Source of the DNA: Myxococcales bacterium
GTDB lineage: Bacteria; Myxococcota_A; Polyangia; Palsa-1104; JAEUJZ01
Assembly: GCA_016794465.1 (NCBI GenBank)
Contig: JAEUKA010000046.1
Location: forward strand, 20,516-84,515
DNA: 64,000 nucleotides
Direction: 5' to 3'
Of this stretch, positions 19,601 to 27,698 are shown piece after piece. Every line of letters starts with the position of its first letter. Position 1 is the stretch's first letter. The notes under the pieces were generated by a model, which was not told the origin of the DNA, did not search any database, and worked only from the letters and a program-made list of their open reading frames with translations. Made by a program: the position numbers and the translations under genes.

Positions 19601-20565
19601 TCGATGACCCAGAGCTGTACGTCGAGCCCTGGCAGCACGTCTTCGCAGCTGGCAACGGTCTGTGGCACGGTCCCGACAGCGCCGAGCCTGCCGATCACAT
19701 GTTCGTATCGCCCGAGCTGAAGGTCGGCCCTGACGGTCTGGCGATCTCGGTGCGGCACCGCTACTCCTTCGAGACGGACGGCATTGGCTACTACGACGGC
19801 GGCGTCATCGAGCTCTCGGATGACGGTGGCACGCTGTGGGTCGATGTCTCGGCGGTTCCTGGGGTGGCGATCTCGAACGGCTACAACCAGTCGATGGCGG
19901 CGTCACCGTCACAGAATCCGCTGGCGGGTCGAAGGGCCTTTGGCGGCCAGAGCCCCGGCTACCCGACCGACTGGGTGATCAGCAAGATCGAGATTGGCAA
20001 GCTCCTCGCCGGCAAGCCGCTGAAGATCCGCTTCCGCAGCGGCAGCGACGACACCATCGGGGCAGCGGGCTGGGATATCGATGAGGTTGCGGTGACGGGC
20101 CTCACCAACAAGCCGTTCGGTCAGCAGGTCGTGCACCGAGGCGTGTGTGTGATGAAGCCACCGTCGATGTTCCAGATCTCCACCAGCGACCTTTTGACCA
20201 TTCCGGTGGGCTTCCAGGTTCAGCTGCTGGCGACGGCGACTGGCGCGAGTGGCGCGGTCAAGTGGCAGTGGGAGCAGAAGGACGGTCCGGCGGTCATGCT
20301 GTCGGCCACCGATGTCGCCAACCCGACGTTCATTGCGCCAGCGGTCAGCGGCCCGACGATGCTGACCTTCAAGGTAACGGCCCAGAACGGCGACGTGACC
20401 CGCGAGGCGATCATGAACGTGCAGGTCGTCAAGTCCCAGGTGTCTGAGGACAACACCGCCACGAGCTGCAGCTTCGGTGGCGGCTCGGCTTCGGCTGGGG
20501 CGATGTCGAGCCTGCTCGTCGGCACCCTGGCCATGCTGCTCCGCCGTCGTCGCAGCGCCTCCTAA
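16633..20565 (+). CDS. Secreted M36 (fungalysin-type) metalloprotease with MYXO-CTERM-like anchor
   Basis: A 1310-residue exported protease, started at the ATG 6 bases after AAGGAG. The signal peptide has a lipobox (MSLVGAC). A fungalysin/thermolysin propeptide region follows (about 70-270). The zinc site is HEWGH (H625, E626, H629) with the third ligand in GEGWSDF (E652). A protease-associated domain of about 115 residues (about 489-602) is inserted before the zinc site. After the catalytic part come a CARDB-like domain (LLVTLRNTGNKDLTAG), a jelly-roll-like part and an Ig/PKD-like domain. The end is Cys, Gly/Ser linker, hydrophobic stretch SSLLVGTLAMLL and RRRR, the form of the MYXO-CTERM surface-sorting tail. 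The frame runs back to 15982 in the propeller gene, but only as an alternative frame. Confidence 0.92.
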   Translation: MRKNWFGSRIFLGAAMSLVGACGNPSTPEATVLPQAPATGPALRVATSVLHRDSENGQPTLARLQAQGPAALATEVRDVAWSTLRGLKNSYKLSDAALNGAKLQDLHDAGNGPLIAHFDQELDGIPVFRRSLKIAMDRDLNPQFVSGNFAPSTAKVAEQWTLDETVAVSAAFRSMTGNKGVVARVSFTGKKSGGYAALEMESTPDIEGLVQAGPARVRKTWYPTEGGLIPAYYTELDVGYRDSKDSKMMAFVVSAIDGTIFFTHSLTASDSFTYRVWADSTGRKTPWDSPMGNDFTPHPTGNRTAAAPTPAFKSSNLVTLESAPFSRSDPWLPADATDLWGNNVLAYADLASPDGWTAGDAKVTLTAPNTFDRVYDPTTDPLSSLNNSQAITTNLFYILNWMHDYFYDAGWTESAANPQKVNRGRGGVEGDPIRGEAQDSGGRNNANASTPADGGMPRIQMYVWDAVGAAGKVNAPADIGGDYEVSGAPYGPVNFTTTGEAVIADDGVGPDANDGCEAPFKNAAAMAGKIALIHFGEGNCASRVKVKNAQISGAKGAIVVSVDPSIGLPAMGGTDPSITIGVVGMTFEDGMKLWNKAKAGTPVNVSISGSRSTRDGSLDTGVVSHEWGHIMSNRLVGNAVGLSNNQGGSMGEGWSDFLVLLTIVRPEDINVAANANWGGVYPDMSYSVWAPGNKAFYDGLRRYPYSTNLAKNPLTFKHIEDGVALPQNPAPAFGGDGAMNAEVHNAGEVWAAAMWECYAALLRDPRLSFEQSNERMRRYLVASLKLTPNAPTFLEARDALLAAAWVSDRADYDLFVQAFAKRGMGAGAVGPDKTSADHAGVVESFVTGADIAIDRIVLDQSKTDCDQDGVLDNGEEGRLLVTLRNTGNKDLTAGTLKVISAKPEVTVTGTNPAVIPTLAPFQSVVVSVGVAMQGATGVATFDLNLEVSGTGLYKPGAIKKTYTAQGNYDVLANQTATDKFDSKNTGWSVVDDPELYVEPWQHVFAAGNGLWHGPDSAEPADHMFVSPELKVGPDGLAISVRHRYSFETDGIGYYDGGVIELSDDGGTLWVDVSAVPGVAISNGYNQSMAASPSQNPLAGRRAFGGQSPGYPTDWVISKIEIGKLLAGKPLKIRFRSGSDDTIGAAGWDIDEVAVTGLTNKPFGQQVVHRGVCVMKPPSMFQISTSDLLTIPVGFQVQLLATATGASGAVKWQWEQKDGPAVMLSATDVANPTFIAPAVSGPTMLTFKVTAQNGDVTREAIMNVQVVKSQVSEDNTATSCSFGGGSASAGAMSSLLVGTLAMLLRRRRSAS

Positions 20566-20603
20566 GCTCGCCAGCCCCCTCCCCCCGCCAGCTCAAACCT
20601 TAG

Positions 20604-20837
20604 GGGGGTCTTCCATGACCCCTGACACACCTTCTTCCGGCCAAAAAGGGTCTTCCATGACCCCTGACACACCGTTTTCCGGCCAAAAAGGGTCTTCCAT
20701 GACCCCTGACACACCGTTTTCCGGCCAAAAGGGGTCTTCCATGACCCCTGACACACCGTCTTCCGGCCAAAAGGGGTCTTCCATGACCCCTGACACACCG
20801 TTTTCCGGCCAAAAAGGGTCTTCCATGACCCTTTCCA
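20604..20837. repeat. 42-bp tandem repeat array A, six palindromic units
   Basis: Six units, each 42 bp apart (reference T at 20609, 20651, 20693, 20735, 20777, 20819). Each carries the hairpin core GGGTCTTCCATGACCC (stem GGGTC/GACCC, often GGGGTC/GACCCC, loop TTCCAT), and a CGTTTTCC or similar motif at the same phase. The units are almost identical. The array fills the space between the convergent M36 protease and TonB genes and ends 8 bases from the TonB stop. The period is a multiple of three and free of stops in several frames, which makes false ORFs. A related array with the same period lies at 37537-37710. Confidence 0.9.
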
Positions 20838-20845
20838 GGTACGGA

Positions 20846-21610
20846 CTACTGCTTGGAAAAGACGGGGCAGAGTCGGCCACTGCGGGCGGCGCCGGCAAAG
20901 CGACCGTGTGGCTTCGGCAAGGTCTTGAGGCTGCCCAGGGTGGCGTTCAAGCTGCCATCGAACAGCGGATTGCCGGAGGGCTCGACGATGCGAAACGCGC
21001 GCAGCGTGCCGTCGTCCTCAATGGTCAGACAGGCGGCGGCCTGGAGGCGGGCCAGCTCCTCGGGCTTGAGCATCGTTGGTACGGTCCAGCGCTCTAAGAC
21101 GGCGGCGACGATCTCGCGCAGATAAGGGTCACCGGCGGCTTCGCTCGCCGTGCCACCGCGCACCCCGTTTGGATCGCCCTCCTCCAGCGCCTCGCGAGTC
21201 GCCCGCTCGTCGTCATCGGCACGCAGGTTGCGAGTCAGGTCGGTCAGCTTCGCCAGCGCCTCGGGCTTCTTGTCGTCGCGCTTGGGACTCGGCTTGTCGG
21301 GATCTTGCGCCAGCTTGATGGTGTTCTTCTCGGCTGTACGCGGCGTCGTCTCGACGTGAGGCAGGAACGACAGATCGCGCTTGCGACCAAACTTGAGCAG
21401 CTTCACATCGACGAAGATCTCGGGCCCAGCGAGCCGAGGCTTGTCGGTCTTGCGAGTCGCACGCCACAGCAACAGCATGCCGCCGCCGTTCACCAGCAGC
21501 GCCAGACACAGCCCCGCCACGAGTCCCTGGCGATCGAACGGTCGCCGTCGCGGGCTCGGCTTGTCCTCGCCGGGCGGAAGCTCGACGATTTTCCCCTCGG
21601 GAGTCGCCAT
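20846..21610 (-). CDS. TonB/TolA-like energy transducer
   Basis: A 254-residue single-pass protein. A cytoplasmic Arg-rich start (PSPRRRPFDRQG) precedes one membrane helix (LVAGLCLALLVNGGGMLLLW, about 30-50). A charged periplasmic spacer rich in Lys, Asp and Pro follows, then a C-terminal TonB-type domain (YLREIVAAVLERWTVP, CLTIEDDGTLRAFRIVEPSGN, LPKPHGRF). It closes an operon of ExbB and three ExbD-like genes, with only 2 bases between it and the ExbD stop region, so it should be the transducer of that motor. Whether it serves outer-membrane receptors or a Tol-type role cannot be told; no TonB receptor gene is near. Confidence 0.85.
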   Translation of the reverse strand: MATPEGKIVELPPGEDKPSPRRRPFDRQGLVAGLCLALLVNGGGMLLLWRATRKTDKPRLAGPEIFVDVKLLKFGRKRDLSFLPHVETTPRTAEKNTIKLAQDPDKPSPKRDDKKPEALAKLTDLTRNLRADDDERATREALEEGDPNGVRGGTASEAAGDPYLREIVAAVLERWTVPTMLKPEELARLQAAACLTIEDDGTLRAFRIVEPSGNPLFDGSLNATLGSLKTLPKPHGRFAGAARSGRLCPVFSKQ

Positions 21611-21612
21611 TG

Positions 21613-22056
21613 CTACGGCCCTGTTTCCTCGCGGCTGCTCATCGGATCGGTGATAAGTCCGACCTTGTCGGCCCCGGCCTTCGACGCCAGTGACATCACC
21701 GTGATCACGTCTTGATAGCGCAGGCTGCCGTCGGCGTGGATGTACATCTCGCGCTCGGTTTGCAGCTTGTCGTTGGTCCGCAGCTTCAGCTCCAGCTGGG
21801 CAAACGGCACTGGGTTCTTGCCCAGATAGACCAGCTGATCCTTGGGGAAGCTCGCCGGGATGGTCAGGATGATCTTGGCATCCTCGCTGTCGAGCGACTG
21901 CGTCTCGCCCTTGGGCAGCACCACCGGAACCCCCGTGGTCGCCATCGGCGCCGCCACCATGAAGATGATGAGCAGCACCAGCATCACGTCGACCAGCGGC
22001 GTGACGTTGATCTCAGAAACCAGCTGCGAGGACTCGCGAGGGCCAGACATCGCCAT
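21613..22056 (-). CDS. ExbD/TolR-family motor protein (copy 1)
   Basis: 147 residues: a short cytoplasmic tail, one membrane helix with the proton-carrying Asp (D23 in INVTPLVDVMLVLLIIF), and a periplasmic ExbD domain ending DKVGLITDP. This is the most canonical of the three ExbD paralogues in this operon and sits next to the TonB gene. ExbD dimers sit inside an ExbB pentamer and couple proton flow to TonB. Confidence 0.93.
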   Translation of the reverse strand: MAMSGPRESSQLVSEINVTPLVDVMLVLLIIFMVAAPMATTGVPVVLPKGETQSLDSEDAKIILTIPASFPKDQLVYLGKNPVPFAQLELKLRTNDKLQTEREMYIHADGSLRYQDVITVMSLASKAGADKVGLITDPMSSREETGP

Positions 22057-22073
22057 GGCCGGGAGTATATCGC

Positions 22074-22628
22074 CTATTGGCCCTTCTGCATGACGATGAG
22101 GCGGTAGTTGGCAAACTCGGCCTGCCCCGCCGAGTACAGCACTTCGGTGAGGAGTCGATAGGGCGTGCGGCGGTCAGCCATCACAATCGCAATGCCGTCG
22201 AAGGTCTGGCCTTGCAGCTGCGCGATGCGTGACAGGCGGGTGCGGTGCTTCGACAGCGCGCTGACGATGGGGTCAATCGCGTAGCCCTGGGCGCCCTGTG
22301 ACTTCCACTTGGCATCGACTGTGCCGCCCTTGACCTCGACGACGGCATCGTCTTCGACGACGACCGCAGTCTGGGTGATGGTGATGTTCACTGCCGGCTG
22401 AGGCTGACGCTGCGCCGTTGAGGCAGGCAGCTGCAAGCCAGTTGGCTGACTCACCGCCAGCTGCTGCACCGAGAACTGCTTGATCAAGAAGACCAGCAGG
22501 ATCGTCATCATGTCCATCATCGGCATGATGTTGAGGAAGTTGATCTCCTCGGCCTCTTCCTCGACCTTGCGACGAAGCTTCCACAGCGTCTTGCGAGCCA
22601 GCCGCCGATCAACTTCCTTTGCGGCCAT
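22074..22628 (-). CDS. ExbD/TolR-family protein (copy 2), extended
   Basis: 184 residues. A long charged cytoplasmic N-terminus (LWKLRRKVEEEAEEINF) precedes the membrane helix with Asp at D39 (IMPMMDMMTILLVFLI). The periplasmic part contains VSALSKHRTRLSRIAQLQG and a predicted ExbD core ending YRLIVMQKGQ. The helix motif deviates from the usual T-P-L-x-D, having M-P-M-M-D. Its ATG overlaps the stop of the upstream copy (TGATG), so the two are translationally coupled. Confidence 0.88.
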   Translation of the reverse strand: MAAKEVDRRLARKTLWKLRRKVEEEAEEINFLNIMPMMDMMTILLVFLIKQFSVQQLAVSQPTGLQLPASTAQRQPQPAVNITITQTAVVVEDDAVVEVKGGTVDAKWKSQGAQGYAIDPIVSALSKHRTRLSRIAQLQGQTFDGIAIVMADRRTPYRLLTEVLYSAGQAEFANYRLIVMQKGQ

Positions 22629-23203
22629 CAGTTCACCCCCGCGCCGAGCAGCACACCCGGAAACAGCGGCTTGCTGGCATCGCCCGGGCTCTGCCGCATC
22701 GCATCCATCGTCCCGACCAGCAGCTCGTAGGGAATCTGCGGCGTTGCGGTGATGATGGCGCGCTCCTCGTCGGGATACAGCCCCTTGAGCTGCAACAAGA
22801 TCTGCGTCAGCGCCGCCACGTCATGCTTGCCATCGCTCGCGAGCGGAACCGTCGGCAGCTCGGTCGTCGTCTGCTGCACCCCTTGCGCCGACAGCACAAA
22901 GCCCCGGAACAGCACCGCCCCCGAGGTCGCCAGCGTGTAGCCCTTCTCAGTAATCGAGACGGTCAGGTTCAGCTCGGGCCGGGGCGTCGTGCTCGGCACA
23001 GAGCTAACCTGCGACGAGGTCGGCACATTGATGTTGATGCTCGCGAGCGAAGCCTGAAACGTAATCGTCGCCAGCAAGAACATGATGATGTTCATGATGA
23101 TGTCGAGGTACGGCACAAGGTTGATCTCGCCGGACTCCTCCGACAGCTCTTCCCCGTGCTCGCGAAGCTTCCGCATCCGGAAGCGCAACCTCTGAATCGT
23201 CAT
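22628..23203 (-). CDS. ExbD/TolR-family protein (copy 3), extended
   Basis: 191 residues. The cytoplasmic start is basic and then acidic (RFRMRKLREHGEELSEESG); the membrane helix carries D34 in LVPYLDIIMNIIMFLLATI. The periplasmic domain has a long insert (VSSVPSTTPRPELNLTVSI) before the ExbD-like core. It follows ExbB by 27 bases and overlaps copy 2. Copies 2 and 3 look alike and differ from copy 1, so they may form a heterodimer, as with the paired AglR/AglS-type motor proteins of Myxococcus; that is inference. Confidence 0.88.
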   Translation of the reverse strand: MTIQRLRFRMRKLREHGEELSEESGEINLVPYLDIIMNIIMFLLATITFQASLASININVPTSSQVSSVPSTTPRPELNLTVSITEKGYTLATSGAVLFRGFVLSAQGVQQTTTELPTVPLASDGKHDVAALTQILLQLKGLYPDEERAIITATPQIPYELLVGTMDAMRQSPGDASKPLFPGVLLGAGVN

Positions 23204-23230
23204 CTTGGCCTTCTCTTGGTCCGGATAAGG

Positions 23231-23944
23231 CTAGTCGTTCTCGTCTTCGTCTTCGACATCGCGAGCACGGCGCCCCCGACGATCCCCACGGCCTTCTTTT
23301 TCAGCAGCCGGCGCGGGCGGATTTGCGATCAGGTCGAACAGCAGGTTTTCCAGCCGCAGCGCAAAGCTCTCCAGCTCCTGCTGCTTGCCCTTGCTCGCCG
23401 CCGACAGGAACAAGTGGCCGATCATGCAGAGGGCGGCAATCGCCAGACCGAGCCAAGTGTTGTTCATCGCTTCCGAGATGCGGGTCGCGAGAATCGAGCT
23501 GCGCTGGTCCGCCGCCGCCTTGCCAATCGCCGCAAAGCCGCCGATCAGGCCGTTGATCGTTCCGAGCAGTCCGAGCAGCGTCGCAATGTTCGCCAGCGAC
23601 CACAGCACCGCGATGCGCTTCTTCAGCTCGGGCGTGGCATCGGTCAGCGCTTCTTCAATCGCCGTCGAAACCGCCGCCTCACCCTGCTTGAGCTTCCCAA
23701 GGCCCGCGCGCGCCACCTGAGCGATCGGCGCATCCGACGACTGGCTCAGCCGCTGCGCTTTTTCAAGCTGTCCGGCGCTCAGCAGCTTGCGGAGCTGTTC
23801 GAGAAAGGCCCGTGCATTGACCGCACCTTTCCCCAAGAAAAAGAGCGACCGATCGACGATCAGCGCCACGACAACGACCGAGCACAGCAGGTTCACATAC
23901 ATGAAGAACCCGCCCTGCTCGAAGAACTCTTTGAGCTGCTGCAT
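23231..23944 (-). CDS. MotA/TolQ/ExbB proton channel protein
   Basis: 237 residues. Three membrane helices are visible: FFMYVNLLCSVVVVALIVD (first), VLWSLANIATLLGLLGTINGLIGG (second) and ATRISEAMNNTWLGLAIAALCMIGHLFL (third). The central TLLGLLGTINGLIGGF is the family signature (G-L-L-G-T-x-x-G). The C-terminus is rich in Arg, Asp and Glu (DVEDEDEND). It heads the cluster of three ExbD genes and TonB, so it should form the pentameric channel that works with them. Confidence 0.92.
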   Translation of the reverse strand: MQQLKEFFEQGGFFMYVNLLCSVVVVALIVDRSLFFLGKGAVNARAFLEQLRKLLSAGQLEKAQRLSQSSDAPIAQVARAGLGKLKQGEAAVSTAIEEALTDATPELKKRIAVLWSLANIATLLGLLGTINGLIGGFAAIGKAAADQRSSILATRISEAMNNTWLGLAIAALCMIGHLFLSAASKGKQQELESFALRLENLLFDLIANPPAPAAEKEGRGDRRGRRARDVEDEDEND

Positions 23945-23970
23945 GAAAAATAGTCCCCAGGACGTACCGA

Positions 23971-24318
23971 CTACTGAATCTCTAACATTTGCCCGAGGAA
24001 AGCGAAATCACCAGCGTAGTTGCCGGGGTCCACTTCTTGATACTCGGGCCGAGCGGACAGCTCTTCGCAGGAAGCCACGTCGGCGATGCGCTCTTGCACG
24101 TACTCGCGGACGCCTTGGCCTTTTTGCAGATCGATCAGGAACATCACCTTGGCCTTGACGATGCCGGTGTCAAAGTCACGGTTGGTGACAAAGAGGATCG
24201 CCTTGCCACCTTTGCCGTTTTCATAGTCCTGATAGGCCGCGTAGTACGTAGTGCTCACCGACGTGGTGTCTCGGGTATCAAGCTTGAAAAAACGGGTGGG
24301 CGGGGAAAGTTCGCTCAT
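23971..24318 (-). CDS. Conserved hypothetical protein, first gene of the ExbB operon
   Basis: 115 residues from the ATG at 24318, which has AAGGAG about 5 bases upstream; an open extension to 24399 lacks such a site. It reads MSELSPPTRFFKLDTRDT, then a beta-rich core (AILFVTNRDFDTGIVKAKVMFLIDLQKG) and an acidic end. There is no signal peptide, membrane helix or known motif. It lies 26 bases before ExbB on the same strand and is probably co-transcribed with the motor genes. Confidence 0.6.
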   Translation of the reverse strand: MSELSPPTRFFKLDTRDTTSVSTTYYAAYQDYENGKGGKAILFVTNRDFDTGIVKAKVMFLIDLQKGQGVREYVQERIADVASCEELSARPEYQEVDPGNYAGDFAFLGQMLEIQ

Positions 24319-24462
24319 GGAAGCTCCTTGGAGCGCCGCGCAGGTCAAGCGGCAAGCCGGTCCTATTATGCCGGGCGAGGTGGGGCGTCGAAACCCCAAA
24401 AAATGCCGCTTTCTACTGCGAGGCTGGCAACATCTAAGCTGCTAGCGAGGGGAACTCGAGAG

Positions 24463-25653
24463 ATGCCGATCCTGAGAACGCTGCTGTTTGTGTCGATCAT
24501 GACGGTGATGCTGTGCGGGCTGCACTACTACGTGTACCTGCGGGTCGTACGAGGGCTGTCACTCGGGCCGACTGAGCAGCGGATCGCGCGCGCGGTGCTC
24601 CTCTCGCTGTTTGCGCTGCTGTGGCTGAGCTTTCCACTCAGTCGCAGCGTTCCGCGCAACCTCGCGTCGCCGTTCCTGTGGGTAAGCTACATCTGGCTTG
24701 GGGTGCTGGCGCTGTCGGCGGTGGTGTTCGCGATGGTGGATCTGGCGCGGCTGCTCGGCGGGGTGCTGTCGCCGGCGCTGCCCATCGATGACTCGCGGCG
24801 GGCCTGGCTGGGACGGATGCTGGATGTGGTGGCGCTCGGCGGGGCGGCGACGCTGTCGGGCTGTGCGGTGGCGATCGGTCTGCGCAAGGTGACGGTCAAG
24901 CGCATCGAGGTCGAGCTGACCAAGCTGCCGCAGGAGCTGGCCGGGTTCCGCATCGTTCAGCTTACCGACGTACACATCGGGCCGACGCTCGATGGTCGCT
25001 GGCTGCGTGAGATCGTCGATCGCGTCAACACGCTGGCAGCCGATGCCGTCGTCATTACCGGTGATCTCGTCGATGGCAGCGTGGCGCAGCTGGGCAGCCA
25101 CGTCGCACCTCTTGCCGAGCTGCGCGCCCGCCACGGTGTGTTCTTCGTCACCGGCAACCACGAATACTACTCGGGCGTCGACAGCTGGCTGGCCGAGCTA
25201 CAGCGACTCGGGGTGAAAGTGCTGCGCAACGAGCGGGTGACGCTGCGGCCCCACCCGCTGGCCGGCGAAGGCGCAAGTGAGCTGGGCATCGACCTCGTGG
25301 GCATCGATGACTTTCATGCGGGCTCGTTCCCAGGGCATGGACCGGATCTGCCGAGAGCGCTGCTCGGTCGCGATCCGCAGCGTCCGGCGGTCCTGCTGGC
25401 GCATCAGCCGGCGGCGATCATCGAGGCTGCCCAGCTTGGCATCGATCTACAGCTGTCGGGACACACGCACGCGGGTCAGCTGTGGCCGTGGGGTTACTTT
25501 GTGCGACTGCAGCAGCCCTATGTGTATGGCCTGCACCGACATGGCGACGCGCAGATCTACGTCAGTGCCGGCACCGGCTACTGGGGACCGCCGATGCGGC
25601 TCGCGTCCGAGTCGGAGATCACCGAGGTCATCCTGAAGCCGAAGCGCACCTAA
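24463..25653 (+). CDS. Membrane-anchored metallophosphoesterase (YkuE-like)
   Basis: 396 residues. Four hydrophobic segments in the first 150 residues (for example TLLFVSIMTVMLCGLHYYVY and LGVLALSAVVFAMV) anchor it. The calcineurin-like site is complete: LTDVHIG (D-x-H), TGDLVDG (G-D), TGNHEYY (G-N-H-E), and SGHTHAGQLWPWG (G-H-T-H). This layout is that of YkuE/YaeI-type phosphoesterases, some of which act on lipids or UDP-sugars; the substrate here is not known. The start at 24463 has a GAGGGGA site upstream; the open frame from 23989 is antisense to the operon above. Confidence 0.9.
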   Translation: MPILRTLLFVSIMTVMLCGLHYYVYLRVVRGLSLGPTEQRIARAVLLSLFALLWLSFPLSRSVPRNLASPFLWVSYIWLGVLALSAVVFAMVDLARLLGGVLSPALPIDDSRRAWLGRMLDVVALGGAATLSGCAVAIGLRKVTVKRIEVELTKLPQELAGFRIVQLTDVHIGPTLDGRWLREIVDRVNTLAADAVVITGDLVDGSVAQLGSHVAPLAELRARHGVFFVTGNHEYYSGVDSWLAELQRLGVKVLRNERVTLRPHPLAGEGASELGIDLVGIDDFHAGSFPGHGPDLPRALLGRDPQRPAVLLAHQPAAIIEAAQLGIDLQLSGHTHAGQLWPWGYFVRLQQPYVYGLHRHGDAQIYVSAGTGYWGPPMRLASESEITEVILKPKRT

Positions 25654-25764
25654 CGTTTGCGTGCGCACGGCCCCGGTCTGGCGCTACGATCGGAACGATT
25701 GTCCCCGCTCTGTCGTCTAGCCCAGCAGAGCCAGGAGTGGCCGCAGACGGAAGGAACCACGAAC

Positions 25765-26148
25765 ATGACGCTCAAGATCGCCACGCTGTTTGCTTTGGGA
25801 CTTGTGCTGGCTGCTCACGACGCGCTGGCCGAGGAGCCTGGCACCAAGCCCGAGCCCGTCGCTGCCGAGCGTTCTAGCCCTGGGGATCGCGCCGCACTGC
25901 GGACGGAGCTTCGTCGAGAAGCGCTCGCGGCCCGCACCGAGCTACGTCAAGAGCGTGCCGAGGGTCGTGCTGCTCGTCCCGAGGGTCCTGCCCGTCCTGC
26001 CCGTTCTGAGCGGGTCGAAGCCCAGCAGCTGCGCGACCAAAAGCAAGCCCGCCGAGACGAGCAGCGCCAGTCCACCCGTGAGCTTCGCCGAGAAGGCCGC
26101 GACGAACAGCGCGAAGCCAACCGCAGCCTGATCCGCCGCACCCAATAA
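25765..26148 (+). CDS. Small secreted Arg/Glu-rich protein
   Basis: 127 residues from the ATG at 25765, preceded by GGAAGGAA. A Sec signal peptide (KIATLFALGLVLAAHDALA, cut before EEPGT) is clear. The mature part has over a quarter Arg with Glu, Ala and Gln in heptad-like order (RTELRREALAARTELRQER), so one long charged helix or coiled coil is likely. No family is recognised. It lies alone 111 bases after the phosphoesterase gene. Confidence 0.6.
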   Translation: MTLKIATLFALGLVLAAHDALAEEPGTKPEPVAAERSSPGDRAALRTELRREALAARTELRQERAEGRAARPEGPARPARSERVEAQQLRDQKQARRDEQRQSTRELRREGRDEQREANRSLIRRTQ

Positions 26149-26168
26149 ACATCTCCGTCGAGCCCGAC

Positions 26169-27698
26169 CTAAAACAACCGCAGCTGCGGCTTCGGAGTCC
26201 GCCGCTTCACCTTTTCCTCACTGCTGACAAGCTCACTTGGTATTTCGCGCAAAAACGGGCTTGGCATCGACTCCGCACTCTCGTTCCACGACAGATAGAG
26301 CAGCTCTTTGGCACGGGTCATGCCGACGTAAAACAGCCGCCGCTCTTCCGCTCGCTCCTCGTCACTGCGCCCCGGTCCCGGCAGCTGTCCAGCCTCTAGC
26401 CCGACGAGGAACACCACCGTAAACTCCAGCCCCTTGGCCCCGTGCAGCGTCAGTACGGCGATGCGCTGATCTTCCAGCTCGTCACACTCATACAGCGGCT
26501 CGATGCTCTCGACGGTGGTGTGACCCGCCTTTTGACGCGCCAGGCTCGGTCGTGAAAACGGCAGTCCTGCGTCGCTGAGCGCCTGCGCAATCGCATCAGC
26601 CCGCGCCACGCTGCGGGTCAAAATGGCCAGGTCCGAAAAGCCGTAACTGCCCGCCCTCCACGACGAGGTCTGCCGACTATCATGCGACAGCAAGCTGGTG
26701 CCCCCGACGAGCCGCTCGATCTCGTGGACGATGCGCTGCGCTTCGGAGCGCTGGCTGGGACAGCGCAAAATGTGCAGCGGTGAGCCCGACGGTAGCTTCG
26801 GCTCTGGTGGTGGCGCAGTCCGGCCCGGATTGGGACCAATCACAGCCGCCGAGGCTGCGACGATCTGCGGGGTGCTGCGATAGTTTTCGACGAGATAGCG
26901 CGACTGCGCCGAGGGAAAGTCGTCACAAAAACCGAGAAAGTGCCGAATCTCACCACCGCGAAACGAATAAATCGCCTGATCGGGATCGCCAATCGCCAGC
27001 ACCGTCGCAGTCCGCCCGAGAGCGACCACCAGCGCGCGCTGGGTGGCACTGATATCTTGATATTCGTCGACGGCGATGAAGCGAAACTGCCGCTGCGCAG
27101 TGCCCGCCTCGATAACGTGCAGGGCCCGCAGCAGCAGATCGTCGAGATCGCAAAGACCCAGCTCTCGCAGCTGCGCGGTGTAGTGACGGAACACTTGCAG
27201 CTCTTCGTCGGACACGGACAGCTCACCCGACTGTAGCCGCTGGTCGAAGTCGGGATGTTGACCTTTGCGCAGCGACAGCAGAGACAGCAAGCTGGTCGGA
27301 CTCTTGCGACTGCCACTTCCGATGGTGGCTTGCTCGATCAGCGCGAGCCGAGTCGGTTCCTCGACAACATGCAGCGACGGTGGCAGTGGCGCCAGCCGAA
27401 GCGCGAGTCGATGAAACGTCCCAATCAGCAGCTGCTCCGTCTGCGCCCCGAGGAGCTGATGCAGTCGCTCACTCAGCTCGCGAGCCGCCCGTCGAGTAAA
27501 CGTCACCGCCAAGATGTCTTCCGATGCCACCTGCGCAGCGCGCAACAGCTCGACAATCCAGGCACACAGCGTCCGCGTCTTTCCCGAGCCTGGACCGGCG
27601 GTGACCAGCTGCGGACCATCGACACACGTCGCCACCTGTCGCTGCGTCGTCGATAGACCGGAAAGCCACGGCTGGTCAGGCGGCTCGGTCGTCGTCAT
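26169..27698 (-). CDS. UvrD/Rep-family DNA helicase, compact
   Basis: 509 residues, about 200 shorter than Rep or UvrD. Motifs are in order: Walker A AGPGSGKTRT, motif II AVDEYQDIS, motif III IGDPDQAIYSFRGG, motif IV VENYRSTPQIV, motif V LTLHGAKGLEFTVVF, motif VI RLFYVGMTRAKELLYLS. The accessory 1B and 2B subdomains are therefore reduced. Its ATG overlaps the stop of the EndoQ-like gene by 4 bases (27695-27698). In many bacteria the EndoQ homologue is fused to a UvrD-type helicase, so the two probably act together on damaged DNA. Confidence 0.92.
   Translation of the reverse strand: MTTTEPPDQPWLSGLSTTQRQVATCVDGPQLVTAGPGSGKTRTLCAWIVELLRAAQVASEDILAVTFTRRAARELSERLHQLLGAQTEQLLIGTFHRLALRLAPLPPSLHVVEEPTRLALIEQATIGSGSRKSPTSLLSLLSLRKGQHPDFDQRLQSGELSVSDEELQVFRHYTAQLRELGLCDLDDLLLRALHVIEAGTAQRQFRFIAVDEYQDISATQRALVVALGRTATVLAIGDPDQAIYSFRGGEIRHFLGFCDDFPSAQSRYLVENYRSTPQIVAASAAVIGPNPGRTAPPPEPKLPSGSPLHILRCPSQRSEAQRIVHEIERLVGGTSLLSHDSRQTSSWRAGSYGFSDLAILTRSVARADAIAQALSDAGLPFSRPSLARQKAGHTTVESIEPLYECDELEDQRIAVLTLHGAKGLEFTVVFLVGLEAGQLPGPGRSDEERAEERRLFYVGMTRAKELLYLSWNESAESMPSPFLREIPSELVSSEEKVKRRTPKPQLRLF

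Noticed and set aside
20604..20837. CRISPR array
   Set aside because: Units are contiguous 42-bp repeats with no unique spacers, and no cas gene is near.
20477..21097. 206-codon frame over repeat array A encoding GSSMTPDTPFSGQK repeats
   Set aside because: It crosses the protease end, the repeat and the antisense of the TonB gene; the openness follows from a 42-bp unit without stops.
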